Of a DNA stretch of 60,901 nt, positions 9,801 to 22,275 are shown piece after piece. How positions within the stretch are numbered: position 1 is the stretch's first letter; each line of letters opens with the position of its first letter. This DNA is from Thoreauomyces humboldtii (Eukaryota; Chytridiomycota; Chytridiomycetes; Spizellomycetales; Powellomycetaceae). The DNA is taken from contig JADGJA010000041.1 in assembly GCA_027596035.1 (NCBI GenBank), positions 1 to 60,901 on the forward strand. Reading direction: 5' to 3'. The position numbers and the translations under genes were made by a program. Below the pieces are notes generated by a model, which was given only the letters and a program-made list of their open reading frames with translations, was not told the DNA's origin and did not search any database.

Positions 9801-12410
9801 CGTTGGGGGCCTGCAACGGGTCAAGCGTTTCGATCTCTTTGGAAGTTGTCAAGGCTGTGATCAACGTCGAAAAAAACGAAGCGTCGATACGCGCGTATTG
9901 CGTCGCGAACTCCCGGGCCGCGCTCGGGTCGTCTGTAGCGAAGGTTCCGAAAGTGTCTTGACCGAGGGACACAAGGAAGGGAATGAATTCCTCATGTGTG
10001 GAGCCCGGAAGGGCGGTCTTGATTTGGTGCTCAATGGCTGCCGGGTTCTCCTCGGGAAGACGCATGTTCAACCACGCGACCAAGGAGCTAAATGTCGCGT
10101 AGGCACCGCGAAATGAGTCCGACGTGGTGTCTCGATCATCCGCCGGTGCAGGGGAATCCGAAAGAGCGAAAACGGATGGTCGGGTACTGAGATCTTCGCT
10201 ATCAGACACCTCCAGAACATCGTGTTCCCTAACGGCAGAAAGGCACCCGCGTTTCGTGATCAGGATCGATCCAAAGATCGGATCCCAGTCAATAGCGGCA
10301 GGTGCGTTTTCAAAAGCATGGCGCGCGAAGCATGTTCTTATGAAGTTTCCCCATTCGGTTGCTTCATCTGTCCCAGCTGCTTCAGATGCGGCATCAATAG
10401 CGGCGATCGTCTGGTCTTGCCACGTCGAGGCCTTCTCTGGTGAGTCCGTCTCCATCGAGTCACGGAAGACACCACCAGTGGCTTCTTCGAACTGGACGAG
10501 CGCAGCTTCCCTGGTCGAGTCAGAAAACCGCCCGGGATATGCAACGAAGTCGAGGTAATGATCGCACACGGACGTCCCAGGAGGCGCATCGGTGACCGGT
10601 GCGCTGTCTGGTAATGTTGCAGATGGCAGAACGGTCCACCGTGTGGACTCAGACTCCACTCCTTCTTCCACTCCTTCTTCGCGGACATCCGCGTATTTCA
10701 CAAGAGAACCATTGGCGTTCTGCCAAAGACCCCAAATCATCCATCCAGGCTCCCGCCCCTCCACGCCGTACGGCAGAACCAGAAAATCGATCAACCTGTC
10801 GCCATTAGGAGCAGAGTCTTCGTAGCCCAGAAAGTCAAATTCCTGCAGTTGCTCATGTCGGTCCATCCTTCCTTTGTAGATGGCGAAAAAACCGCTATGG
10901 TCTCCGGGTGTAGAGGGAAGGTAAATTGCGCACTTGAACTGAAATCCGGACTCGTCGAAATCATCGCCGATATCGTAAGCACGTTCGTCAAAGATTTGAA
11001 TAAAGTGACCGGTGGTAGCCTCGATGAGCGGTGATTGGGACGAAGGCGACACATCTGAATTTCCATCGCTGGTGTATCGACCGAAGTCGAGTGGGACGTT
11101 GATGGTCTTCCATCTACTTTGCGTCTTCAGATTCACTATGCGGACCTGTCGATCGCGCCCGAGAGTAAAGCTGAAGTCCCTCACAGAGTTCATGGCGACG
11201 GGTTGCCGTGGGGATTCGGTCGAGTCCTGCGTCATTGCCGTGGTTTGCCCTTTGAACGGGGAGAACCACTGCTTCACGCGAGCGGGCGTCAATGCCGACT
11301 TTATCTGATCGATGTAGGTCCCATCCGTGAGCTCGGTTTCTTGATAGCCTGATGATCAAGAAATTCAGAAAATGAGTGACGGAAATGCATGCAGGCGCTT
11401 AGCGGTGATATGATCACCTGAGTTCTGAGAAAGTGACCCTACGCAAAAGTCTTCATCTTCCTCGACATCCGTATGCCCATGAACGAGCTTCACGATCGTT
11501 CCATTTGAGCAACCAACAAGGACGCTATCCGGATTCGGGAACTGGACAAGGACAGGCTTATTGGTCTTCCCTTCGATACGGCTCGGTAGCAAGGCCGCGA
11601 TCTGATATGTCCGCGTCGTCTTGCTCCTTGGGTCGTCCTCATTGAAGAAGTTTGGCGCGGCAAATGCGATCTTCACGAAAAGACCTGTGGTAGTGACCAG
11701 CATCACGTAAAGCCTGGATCCCGTTGCGTCAAGAGCGATGCTTGGGGTCTGCAGTGCCGGTGTCGGGAGGTGAATATGTACAGGATGGTTCGAAAACTCA
11801 GTGTGCAACAGAGGGTCACGCATGGGCAGAAATCCTCGACTATCGACTCCCGGGGTCGAAGCCAGAAAGACTCGACGCAATTCAAGAACGCGACGTTTTC
11901 CAAGAAGTCTCCATACGATGCATGACGGAGGCTGCAAGCCTGGAAGGTGTGTCACTCCGCCTGCCGCCGGGAGATCATCGCTGAGGTGCCTGCATGGTGT
12001 GGTGCCTTTTCCCACCAAGTGTTCTGGTGTGTTGACGGGAAGATTGTCGTCGAGATAGAAAGGAGTATCGGCGTAGCCGACGATACCAAGGTTCATCCTC
12101 TGTTGTTGCTTGATGAGTTCGCCTGTTCCTCAAGCGCGTACTGGTGCGTGAAAGCTACGAAGTCCTTCAAGGGCAAGATTGGCAAGAGGTCGAATGATAT
12201 CGCTGCACTTCTACAGCGTGCTCTAACAACTGGGAGACTCAATGCACGATCTAGTAATCCTGGACTTCGACGAATCTCAACCAGTCCTTCTGAGGATGCC
12301 CTTGCCGATGCTTGTACCTCTGCAGCAATGTAACTGCTCGCCGGTGGGAAGTTGGACAGACCAAGTGGCTGTGCATTTGGCGTGTCCAGTCCTGCCGGAC
12401 ACGTCTCCAT
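6804..12410 (-). CDS. NUP120: Nucleoporin NUP120/NUP160 (Y-complex scaffold)
   Basis: Eleven exons on the minus strand: 12410-12159, 12099-11418, 11348-9072, 9007-8832, 8766-8645, 8576-8353, 8272-7979, 7913-7628, 7549-7348, 7267-7178 and 7091-6804. They total 4893 nt (1630 residues) and every junction keeps phase. The order of blocks follows metazoan NUP160: an N-terminal beta-propeller (SCIVWRLLGKRRVLEL, then VRDFSFTLGRDRQVRIVN), a long alpha-solenoid, then KQIRLNCLRLLVG, INALRSVDPENAWLLV, EDLLRLYLKYDLLEAAV and the C-terminal PAWISYSLLDQLL helix. The protein is a structural arm of the Nup84/Nup107 Y-complex of the nuclear pore. The first junction (59-nt intron) is the least certain. It lies 165 bases downstream of RRP12 on the same strand. 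Confidence 0.93.
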
Positions 12411-12575
12411 TTAACAGCCCACAATATCCGGCTTTCAGGCAAACACGACGTCAACATCGAGATTGAAAGTCACTGGACTTGTTTCGATAATAACATGTTG
12501 AAATAAATAGTTTGAGAATGAGATGAATGGGTGAAGCGAGGCAATCTACACGCTCTAAACGATGCAGACAGCGAT

Positions 12576-15500
12576 CTACTTGTGCTTCTTGTTTCCTTTG
12601 TGAGATGGCCGCCCACCCTTGTCGGCCTGAGCACCGACGTCGCCACCGCTCTGTGCCGCCTTGATGATGTTTTTGAACTGACCAGCCACCTTCGCCGCTT
12701 TGCGCCTGAAAAAGAGCAAAGCAAGACAGTAAGTAAAACTGGCTCCTGCGAACTTCCCCCGGATAGGACATGTGAGACGTACTTTTTGCCACCGACGACC
12801 TTGCTCGTGAGCGGGATGTAAGCGAAGGGATCCGGTCCACCCGTCGTCTTGACATCTCCTCTCGCCCTCTTTGCTTTGAACTGCTTTCCGAGCATCTTGT
12901 CGATCTGCCCTTGGTCCAATCCAGGGGCGTCCCGTCGCTTTCCCTTGCCCCCTTGTCCCCATCCGAGGCCGGTTGCCGTTGAACCGCGGTTGGCTGCGGC
13001 CTCGGGGTCAAGGTCGTCCTCCTCTCGCTTCCGCTTGGCGTCGGGCTTGACGAACCGGACCCGTCCGTCGGCGGTTCGGGTGAAGGCGACCTCGGAACGG
13101 AGAGAGTCTCGGTAGTGGTCCTCGGGGACGGGTTCGGGTTTGACGATGGCGGGTCCGGCCGACGCTGGGTCGTAAGCCATGTCGTCGTCGTCGCTTCCTT
13201 CCTCGGCGATCATGAACCTTCCGTCGGCCGAACTCTGGAAATCCGGTCCCTTCGGTCCCGTCGCTCCGCTCTTCTGCTTGCGGGTCGGCGCGCTCGTGAC
13301 CCGACTCACGATCCTGGGGTCGAGGAAGTCGGCCACCTCGCCGTCTTCCCGGATCATGGTCCGTCCCGCACTGGTTCCAGTGACCTTCCCCTTCCGGGTC
13401 CTCTGCAGACCGTCCTTGAACTGATCGGGGATGTACTTTTCGTCGTCCTCGTCTCCGTCGCTGTCGAGCTCGCTCTCGGAGCCGTAGAGGGCGTCCTCGA
13501 ACTGCTTCTGCTGGGCCTTTCCACCGACGGACTTGCCGTTGGCGAGGAGGGCGGCCTTGGAGGCTTCGCCGTCGCTCTCGTCTTCGTCGGGGTTGTTGCC
13601 GGCTTGACGAGCGGCGGCCTTTCGCTTCTTCTCACGCTCACGACGCTTGCGGATGTTCACGAGTAGCTTCTTGTCCTCTTCGGGCACGAAACCTTCGATG
13701 GCTTCGTAGGAGAACTTTCGGACGAGACGCTCGAAGATGTGTCGAACTTTTGCTTTGAAGTGGGACTTGTGAGCTCTGGAGTGGGTGAGAATGGCAACGA
13801 TCTAAACACATTGGAAAATAGTGATGAGATACAGTACATAACGGGGGAAACATTGAAGTCCTTATGATACATACCACGTTCTCCAGCTCATCTTCAAGGA
13901 TCTCCTGCCTCAGACTGACGATAGCGACCTTGACGAACCCAAGCGCGGCCTTGATGACCTCCCTGTTCTTCGAGTTCATGACAAAGACAACGGTTCCGAT
14001 CAACTCCTTCAGCAAGGCGTCATCCATCATGGGTCCAAACTCGAACAGCAGACGACTCAACGCGGCCACGGAGGCGCTCTGCATGGTTGCTGTCTCACCA
14101 GCCAGACCAGCGACCACCATCATGAAGAACTCCCTCAGGTTGACCTGTCCTTCGGCCTGCTCGTTCTCGGTGAGAGCGAGCTGGAGGGACTCCATGTCCC
14201 AGACGCCGGAAGGTGGTGCGTCGACTCCACCGGTCAGCATCTTCCTTCCCATGGCGACGACACACTCGTAGGCGCTGTTGCGAGCCTTCTCGGATGCCTC
14301 CTTGGTGGCGAGCATGACTTCGGAAAGAGCGACGGGCACGAACTGCAGGAGGAGCTGCTTATCGGCAATGGGGATGGCCTGGCATACGCGCTGGAGGAGC
14401 TGGATTCGAGCGTTCTTGGCACCCGAGGTAGCCTTCGAGAGTACTTCGGGATCCAAGAGACGGGTGATGAGCTCCTCGAGGTTTAGCGCCGAAGCGGGGA
14501 TGGAAGCCACAACATGGTTGAGCGACTTGTACGTTCGCTTTTGAAGGGTCGCGTCCGAGTCCCTCAACTGACCGGTAAGCACCTTGTAAAAGAGAAGAAG
14601 CGGGGAGTCCTCGGGCAATGTCTTGGCTTTGCCCTTGACCTCGGGAAGGAAGGGAAGGAGGATGAGGAGTAGATCGAGGATTGCATAGTCACGGAGCTTG
14701 GCAAGCTGAGCAACGACGCTTTCGGGCTCGGGATGCTGTTCCTTTGCTTGCGATTCGAGAAGAGTGGTCACGAGGTTCAGGAAATAGTTGGTGACGCTAG
14801 CTTCGTCCGCAATGGTCAGCAATGCCCGAATGGTCTTGGCGTAATGCTGATTCTCGCGTTCGTGCAGACCCTGCAACTGCTGGCCCTTCGCCTTACTGGT
14901 CTCGAGAAGTTCCGGCTGCACAGTGGTGTAGTTGTTGCAAAGCACGCTGAGGAACCGGCTAGCGTACTCCTTGAGCTTCGCGAGGCCGGCCTGGGCGGTT
15001 TTGACATTGGCTTTCAGAGTCTTGGCGAAAGGAGTAGTGTCGGTAACCTTGTCAGCGGCCTTTGCAGCTGCGTGGTACCCCTCGATCAGGCTAAGAATTG
15101 CGTCGCAAACAGTTGGGCGGAAGTCAGGTTTGGACGGCAAATCCTTGAAGGCATCGTTTGGCAGTGCCTGAAGAATGCGTCCGAAGTGGGGGCCAACAAC
15201 CGCGAAGTTGGCAGCCACATCGTCCGGAATCGTGGAGCAGATGGCCGGCACCATCGACCAAATCTGGGCGCCGAGAGTCTCGTAAAGCTTGGCCTCGACC
15301 TGCCTGTTGGCAGCCCAAGAGTTGCCGCTCTTCTCGAGCATCCGCTGGGCAAGCGGTAGCAGGACTGTTCCGAGGTAGTGCATCGTATGAGGACCAAATG
15401 TAGATGGGGCACCTCCAATGGACACAGGCAAAGGCCGGTTGACAGCCTCAGCGAACGTGGCGAGAAGGTACGGTCTTCGGGGAACGGAAGGGTTCTCATT

Positions 15501-17102
15501 CTCGATGTTGAGCTCCACGTACGAAACGAAAGTTTCGAGACCCAGTCCCTGTACAGCTGCGTGCAGAGCAACTTCCAATTCCTCCTTGTAAGGGAAACTG
15601 TCGCCGTATGCCCGGTCATCACGGAAAGTCATGATGTTGTTCAACGTGCCACGAACCTGCTCGGGCAGTGTTCGACCGACACGCTCAAAGAGAGCCTCCG
15701 CGATTTTGAGAACGCCTCCCCAGGCTGCCCGATACTTGATGTCGGCCAAAGAGCTATTGATCAGCTGGATGAGCGCGGAGAGCGGCACGGCATCCTCATC
15801 GTCTTCGTCCATGCTATCGAGCTTGGCAGGCAAGTCGTCGATCATGGTCTGGGTGACACACGTTCGAACAAGGCCCGAGAGCACTTCTGCGGCCTTTGCG
15901 ATGATGACAGGTTTGGTGGTGGCCTGCGTGAAGATGCCCACGAAGGTCTTGGCAAAGACCGAGATGAACAGTTTCGGGTAGTCATTAACAGCGTAAAGGT
16001 GTGCGGTCGACGTGAGATCTTCCGTGTTTCCCTCCTCCTCACGGGCGAGCTGGGCAAGCTTGCCGAAGCCGCGCCCGATGAGCTCGAGCCAAGCGGGAAC
16101 AAGGGTGGCATCGTTCTGGTACGGCCGGATCTCGATGAGCGCCCGAATGACCGAGTCCAGCAAAGCCATGTCCAGGTGCGGGAAGATGCCGTCCTTTTCG
16201 GTGGCGCCTGCGCCAAAGAGCGAGTCGAGGACCGAGAAGATCCACTGGGTCATGACGGTGTTTCCGGTGCCGGAAGAACGGACGGGAAGACGAAGAAGGG
16301 ATTCGCACAGCGCTCGCAGCTTCTCGCGAGTCCGCTCGTGTCCGCCCTGCATGGCCAACACTGGAAGGATCATCTTCAGAAAGACCAGGACGTGCAGGAC
16401 CTGAGCCTCGAGCTCCTTGCGATCCTTTGCGGACGCGTCGCTGACCGACTCTCCGTACTCTTCCAGCGAACGCAGGGTGAACTCGATGGTGGTGATGGTG
16501 GCAGGGTGATGCGTGGTGGGTGGAGGAGGGCGGCTGAGCAGACGCTTGACGGCTTCGTGGGCCCGCCTCCGGACCTTTGGTCGGCCGTCCACGGACATGA
16601 TGAGCAGCACCTGAAAGAGCTTTTTGCAGGTGACGTCCGTGTTCCACTTGACGGTGTCCTGCGCCGCCAGGAGACACTCGAAGCACGCCAGCACGGATCG
16701 GACGAGAGGCTGGTCCTCCTGGTAGACCTCGAGGGTCGCGCCCAGGGTCTTTGCAATGTCCTCGAACTTGACCTTGAGCACCTGCCCAGGGATGCGGGGG
16801 AAGACGATCGCCAAGAGGTAGGTCACTGCGACCATCATGCCCAGGGCTTCGCTGTTGTTGGAACGCTGCTGCTCCAGGATGGTCATGAGAGCTCCAAAGT
16901 AGGCGAGGGGTGTGAGTTGCTCATGCTGCTCGAGGATGGTCTCTTCGACTGCGGTGAGGATGATGGCGGCCTGCTTCTGGTTCTCCAGACCCGAGTTTGT
17001 CTGAGATCTGATCTTGTTGAAGAGCTCGTTGGTGGCAAAGTCGGCGTCCGACACCAAGTCCGATGGTGGTGGTGGTGGAGCACCGTCAGCAGGGACCGCC
17101 AT
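12576..17102 (-). CDS. RRP12: Ribosomal RNA processing protein RRP12
   Basis: Three exons, 17102-13875, 13801-12783 and 12705-12576, total 4377 nt (1458 residues), with introns of 73 and 77 nt. The N-terminal two thirds are HEAT-like helices containing the NUC173 region (SVLACFECLLAAQDTVKWN, KVRRRAHEAVKRLLSRPP). The C-terminus is charged, with acidic patches, Lys/Arg blocks (RKRREREKKRKAAARQ) and a basic end (HKGNKKHK), as in RRP12 proteins. RRP12 is an export and maturation factor for pre-40S and pre-60S particles in nucleolus and cytoplasm. I start at ATG 17102; an upstream in-frame TTG is not needed. The protein is somewhat longer than yeast Rrp12 (about 1230 residues). A long antisense open frame over the 5' part is a codon-bias shadow. 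Confidence 0.94.
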
Positions 17103-17668
17103 GGTAGGGGTGGTGGGGGGTTGATGGCTTGCAGGCAAGGGGACAGGGAAGATACGACTGTTATGCTACTGCTGCTGTGAATATGCGGAACAAGCCCCTT
17201 GCAGTGCCAAACCCCTCTGGAAGTGAACGCTACTCTGTGCTGAACAACCTGCAGGAGGAGGAGGAGGAGGAGGACGAAGAGGACAAGAAAAAAAGAAAGA
17301 AGTACAGCACGCTTGCAGGTGGGTGAGTCAGTGGGTGAGAGGGGAGAGTGTGAGTGTGTGCTGTCGGATCTCCAGAATTTCTTCCCATTTTCCCCACAGG
17401 TTCTTTATTTTGTGTGTGTGCGTCCGATTGCCAGCGTCCGAGGACCATCCAGAGATCACCTGTGCAACAGGGCGCCAAGCCAAGGCTTCTTCACCAAGGA
17501 GGATCGTGCATTGCTTGTGGAGCTGGAACCAAGGCGAGTACGCGGATCCCCTATCCAACCCTTGACGAAAAATGTGCTGCTGACTCTCGTCCAGGCAGGC
17601 TCTTCTCTGGAAGCTCTCTGCACAACCCTGAACAGTGTCATTCTGCTTGAACCCCGTCACCTTTCGAA
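17103..17668. promoter_or_regulatory. Divergent promoter region RRP12 / ELP2
   Basis: 566 bases separate the two start codons. A purine-rich tract (GAGGAGGAGGAGGAGGAGGA, 17254-17273) is followed by an A-rich stretch (17285-17300), and a TG-rich tract lies near 17410-17420. No TATA box was recognised. Small open frames are not supported. Confidence 0.5.
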
Positions 17669-20600
17669 ATGTCATCCACCCTGGAACATGTCTCCATTGG
17701 ATGCAACCGTGTCAGCCAGGCCACGGACATGTCTACCTCGGGACTCGTCGCATACGCTGCCAACCACTTCGTAGCGCTGTACAGACCTTTGGTGAGGCAC
17801 CACCTCATCGCACTGGGCGCATCACGCATCTCCAGCTGACACGCTTCACGCTTCCAGGATCCACATCTGAGAGGAGTCCGTCGCACCCTGAAGGGTCACA
17901 CGGACAGGGTCAACTGCGTTCGCTTCATCCGACGAGGTGCGTCGACGGGTACCATTCTGCATCTGCAGTCCCTCTGATCGCGTCAGGCACCCCCTCGCAG
18001 GATGCGGGAGCGCCCAAAGAGAAACCGGTCTCGTGTCTGGGTCGGCGGACCATACCCTCAGAGTGTGGAGGCGCAACCAAGGTGGACAGGACGAGCCATC
18101 GTTGGTAAGATTCCATACGGCGCGGAAACCTCTTGGCATCCTACTTATCTTTCATCTACTGCCCTCTTCGTATCAGGCATGGAAATGCTCTGCCGTGTTG
18201 AAGGGTCATACCGCTGGGATATCCTGCATCGCAGTGATGAGAGGTCGCGACATTTACGGTGATACTGACTGGATTGCGTCGTCTGCGAGTGACGGGACTA
18301 TCCGAATATGGAAGGAAAGCGCAGATGCTGCACTCGGAGGTGATTCGGTACCACGCAGATGCTTCTCGACGTAACTTGGAACTCACATCTCGGATGTCTC
18401 GCAGACTCCAGTTTCGAGTGCACACAGACTTTGCCCGTTGGTTCGCGGTTTCCTATGTGTCTAGCTCTCAGCTACCTTCCCGGATCCCAAGGTTTGAAGC
18501 ACTGGAACTGTTGCATACGTTTCCAAACCGGAAGCTGACCCTTCTATCCAGTGCCAATACTTATAAGTGGGGGAACCGATTCACGCCTTACCGTTTTCAC
18601 TGCCTCTCCGTCCACACACCAATTTACGAAGGCGCTCGTCTTGGAAGGGCATACGGACTGGATCCGATCAGTTGAAATAGCAACTTTTACGTCCGAAGAC
18701 GGAGTCGAAAACAAACACTTCCGAGATGGGGATTTGATGGTCGCCAGTGCCTCTCAGGACAAGTACATTCGCACGTGGAGGGTCGGAAGGGCATCGCTCG
18801 GGGAAGGCGGCGAGAAAGTCAACAATGGTTTCGAAGAGGAGATGATGAGTGCCCTCACGGAGGCTGGCCTCCAAGAGGGAGATTTGAAGCTCAGCACGAA
18901 AGCGCACATCATGGAGGTCGATGTCGGTGGAACCAAAGAACGTTTCACCGTGATGTTCGATGCTCTGCTCATGGCTCATGACGATTGGGTTCACAGCGCG
19001 GTATGGCAGCTGCCCGTGATTACCGAAAACGTATCAAAGGGATATCATCAACCGATGAGTCTGCTCTCAGCGTCCGCGGACAAATCGTTGCTCATCTGGC
19101 GCCCGGATTCGGTTAGCGACACTTGGGTCAACGTTGTCCGTCTCGGCGAGATTGGCGGAAGCACGCTAGGGTTCTACGGCGCCCTCTTGGGACCCGACGG
19201 TCGGCTCGTGGTCGCGAACGGTTACAACGGTGCCATCAACATCTGGGAGGAGAGTCAATCCAGCAGCAAGGAATGGCATCCTCGGGTCGGCGTCTCCGGA
19301 CACACTGCATCCGCCGAGGACCTGCACTGGGATCCCTCGGGATCTTTCATCCTAACCACCAGCTTGGATCAAAGTACTCGTCTCTTGGCGCCCTGGACGC
19401 GGGTGGCTGAGGACGCGACTGGTCCGTCGACACATGTGAGCACCTGGCATGAAATAGCACGACCGCAGATCCACGGGTACGACCTACATTGTGTGGCCTT
19501 TGTCCACAAGTACGGATTCGTTAGCGGAGCCGATGAGAAGGTCCTTCGCGTGTTCGAAGCGCCGAGGACGTTTGTCCTTTCATTGGAGGGCATCACGGGT
19601 GAGAGGGAGCAGAAGGAGGTTGTAGAAGCAAGGCCGGTTGGGGCATCCGTCCCGGCACTTGGCTTGTCCAACAAAGCTGTGTTTGAGGGTACGTAAAACT
19701 CCAGCTCATATGTCAGCTGTCCTTTCACCTCTGACTGATGTTGAATTTTGGTCTTGAACAGGAGACATTTCCAAGGAGGTTTCTCAAGATTTCCGAAATC
19801 TCTCGGCCTACGCTGCGGTGTCATCCACTCCGACATCCTTTCTAGCCCACATGACCACCCCACCGTTTGAGCAACATCTCCTGCAGCACACCCTCTGGCC
19901 AGAAGTGAACAAACTTTACGGGCATGGCTATGAGCTCGTCTCCGTCGCCGCATCTCCCGACGGCAGTCTCGTGGCATCCTCGTGTAAGGCCGCCAACCCG
20001 AAACACGCCGCCGTAAAGCTGTGGGACACCAAGACCTGGAAGGAGCTAGGGGAGCTCAACGGTCACGCTCTGACGGTCACGAGGATCGCCTTCTCGCCTT
20101 GCGGTACCACGGTGCTTACCGTGGGGAGAGATCGAGCATGGTGCATCTTCAAGAAAGACGGAGACGATGGGGAGTGGAAGCTACTGCAGATGGCGGGCAA
20201 GGCTCATGCGAGGATCATATGGGATGCAGGCTGGAGTCACGATGGGCAGTTGTTCGTTACCGGAAGCAGAGACAAGACCATCAAAGTGTGGGCGATGGGA
20301 GAAGGCAAGCGGGTGTGCGTGCACGAAGTCAAGCTGGAGGAAGGCGTGACGGCTGTCAGTTTTGCTGGCGAACTGATCAAAGAAAGGTATGCGACTTTTC
20401 CCCGAAAGCTGATGCATCCTTGACGTCTTCTGAGAGCTCTTTTTCGCAGATACGTGCTCGCCGTGGGTTTAGAGAACGGCGACATTCAAATTCATGGTTT
20501 CGAGTACACGGAGGGGGTGCTCAAGAAGGATACCGACATCGTTTCCTTGTCGTAAGTGCATCATGATATATCTCTCCCGATCAGCAAGTTCAACAATACT

Positions 20601-20762
20601 CACTCTGCTTCCAGGGATGCGCACGCCGCGTCAATCAGGTCACTGGCATGGCGACCAAGGCCGTATGCATGCGGCATCGTGGGCAACGTCGATGCGATTC
20701 AAGCACAGTTGGCAAGCTGCAGCGCGGATTGGTCTGTGAGGTTGTTTACTCTTGCGCTTTGA
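17669..20762 (+). CDS. ELP2: Elongator complex protein 2 (WD40)
   Basis: Nine exons (17669-17791, 17858-17936, 18001-18104, 18177-18339, 18405-18491, 18552-19688, 19762-20386, 20450-20551, 20615-20762) total 2568 nt, 855 residues. Signature blocks match ELP2 throughout: KGHTDRVNCVRFI, GSADHTLRVW, VPILISGGTDSRLTVF, GHTDWIRSVE, STLGFYGALLGPDGRLV, ARPQIHGYDLHCVAFV, VSGADEKVLRVFEAPR, VPALGLSNKAVFEGD, LLQHTLWPEVNKLYGHGYEL and the final LASCSADWSVRLF. ELP2 forms the double seven-bladed propeller scaffold that holds Elp1-Elp3 in Elongator, the complex modifying wobble uridines of tRNAs. Many small 5' exons precede one large central exon. It is divergent to RRP12. Confidence 0.95.
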
Positions 20763-21130
20763 ACGCTATGTGCCTGGTGGTACAGGATCAGAGCGCAGTC
20801 TAGACCGAGAAGTCGTCGCTCCTGCGTACGTAGGGCTCTGCAATCATTTGGGAGAATTGGTTCCTAGTTTGAAGTTCTTCGTCACACTACAAGGACAAGG
20901 AACTCACTTCCGAGAAGCTATTATGAAAGGATGGCTCGGACAAACCCTATCTTCCCCATCCTACGTTGCCTCCCATACAACTTCAATGCGCAGTCATCCG
21001 TGAAGGCTGTCGGTATGACTCACCGTACATGAAACGCTGCGCCATTATGAAAACATCAGTGACGACCCCGATTGAGTCTAGGACCCAATGCGAAAGCAGA
21101 TCACAACGGACGAAGGATACGAAACGAACG
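20763..21130. other. Intergenic region ELP2-HAD gene
   Basis: About 370 bases between two plus-strand genes. No open frame, repeat or clear promoter motif was recognised. Confidence 0.4.
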
Positions 21131-22234
21131 ATGTACCAGGCTGTGTTCTTCGACATCGGTGGAGTGTGTGTTCACAGTCCGTTAGAAGGCATCCGAACCT
21201 TCGAAAAAGCAAAGGGGCTTCCGGAAAACTACCTCAACGTCGCAATGTACGGTGAAACATGCATTCCTCTGACCCTCGCGGCTGACTGGAGGTACTGATC
21301 TATCATGGTCATTCATCATGCAGAGAAGCATGCGGTGAGACCGGTGCATTCCAGCGTCTTGAACGTGGGGAACTGTCGTTGCCACAATTCTACCCAAAAT
21401 TCGGCGAGGAGCTCTCGGACCCCAAACATGGTCGATCGTATGACAAGTATCTGAGAGCGAAGGGCAAACGTATGTGCCGTATTGTACGAGGAGAGGCGCG
21501 ATCGTGATTCGCTTGTGAGATACTGAGAAAGTCGGGGTTTATATTGTAGCAACGGTAGGAAGGAGTCCGCCGTTGGTCATCGACGGGAAGGAGCTCTTCA
21601 CGTGCATGATGGAAGCGGCGTCGAGACCAAATGAGATGGTGTTGACGGCCGTGAAGAAGCTGCGAGGTATGGCCACGACCTTGCGCTTTGATCTTGCCCT
21701 CGGATTTGGGTGAAATTTAACGCTATGGCTGGAAAGCCAGTGGGAAGTTCAAGGTAGCCGCCCTTACCAACAACTTTCAGTTCGAGGACGCATCATCGGA
21801 TTCTCTGCAGCTGGGAAAGGTCCCTCCCGAGATCGTCGAACTCTTCGACGAGTACATAGAGAGTAGTCTCGTTGGGCTTCGAAAGCCCGATCCTCGGTTC
21901 TTTGAGTTCGCCTGCAAGAAAATGAACGTTACTCCCGACCAGGCCATCATGATTGACGACATTGGACCGTGAGTGATGATTCACAGGGAATTCTTCGACT
22001 CGCTCCTTATGCTCTGCTTGTCACGTTAGGAACCTCAAAGCCGCGAAACAGCTGGGCATGACGACCATCCGTGAGTCGAATCGAAAAAACTGCGTCCAGG
22101 ATGCTTCGCAGCTGACTCCTCGCGTTTTTCTAGGTGTCGTGGTGGGCAAAGCAGAGGAGGCGATAGAGCAGCTAGAGCAACTCGTCCAGATGCCACTGCG
22201 CGATCGGATAGAACCACGTAAATACAAACTTTGA
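21131..22234 (+). CDS. HAD-superfamily hydrolase (ACAD10 / epoxide-hydrolase N-domain type)
   Basis: Six exons (21131-21246, 21324-21469, 21550-21666, 21737-21968, 22030-22070, 22134-22234) give 753 nt, 250 residues. Motif I is FFDIGGVCV at residues 6-14, motif II is VAALTNNFQ, motif III has LRKPDPRFFEF, and motif IV is AIMIDDIGPNLKAAKQLGM, the normal order for HAD subfamily IA. The second motif-I residue, usually Asp (DxD), is Gly, as in many ACAD10-type proteins, so classical phosphatase chemistry is doubtful. The substrate is unknown. The neighbours give no pathway hint. The GTATGG...AAAG intron before exon 4 is inferred from the restored LRASGKFKVAAL sequence. Confidence 0.85.
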
Positions 22235-22275
22235 ACCCCCTACCTACCCCCACGTCCGTGTCGCCTTTCCTTTCC

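Noticed and set aside
13115..13666. 183-codon plus-strand frame rich in Val/Leu/Gly
   Set aside because: It is the complement of the charged RRP12 C-terminus.
15378..17180. 600-codon open frame on the plus strand
   Set aside because: It is antisense to RRP12 exon 1 and shows no protein features; strong codon bias in RRP12 keeps the opposite strand open.
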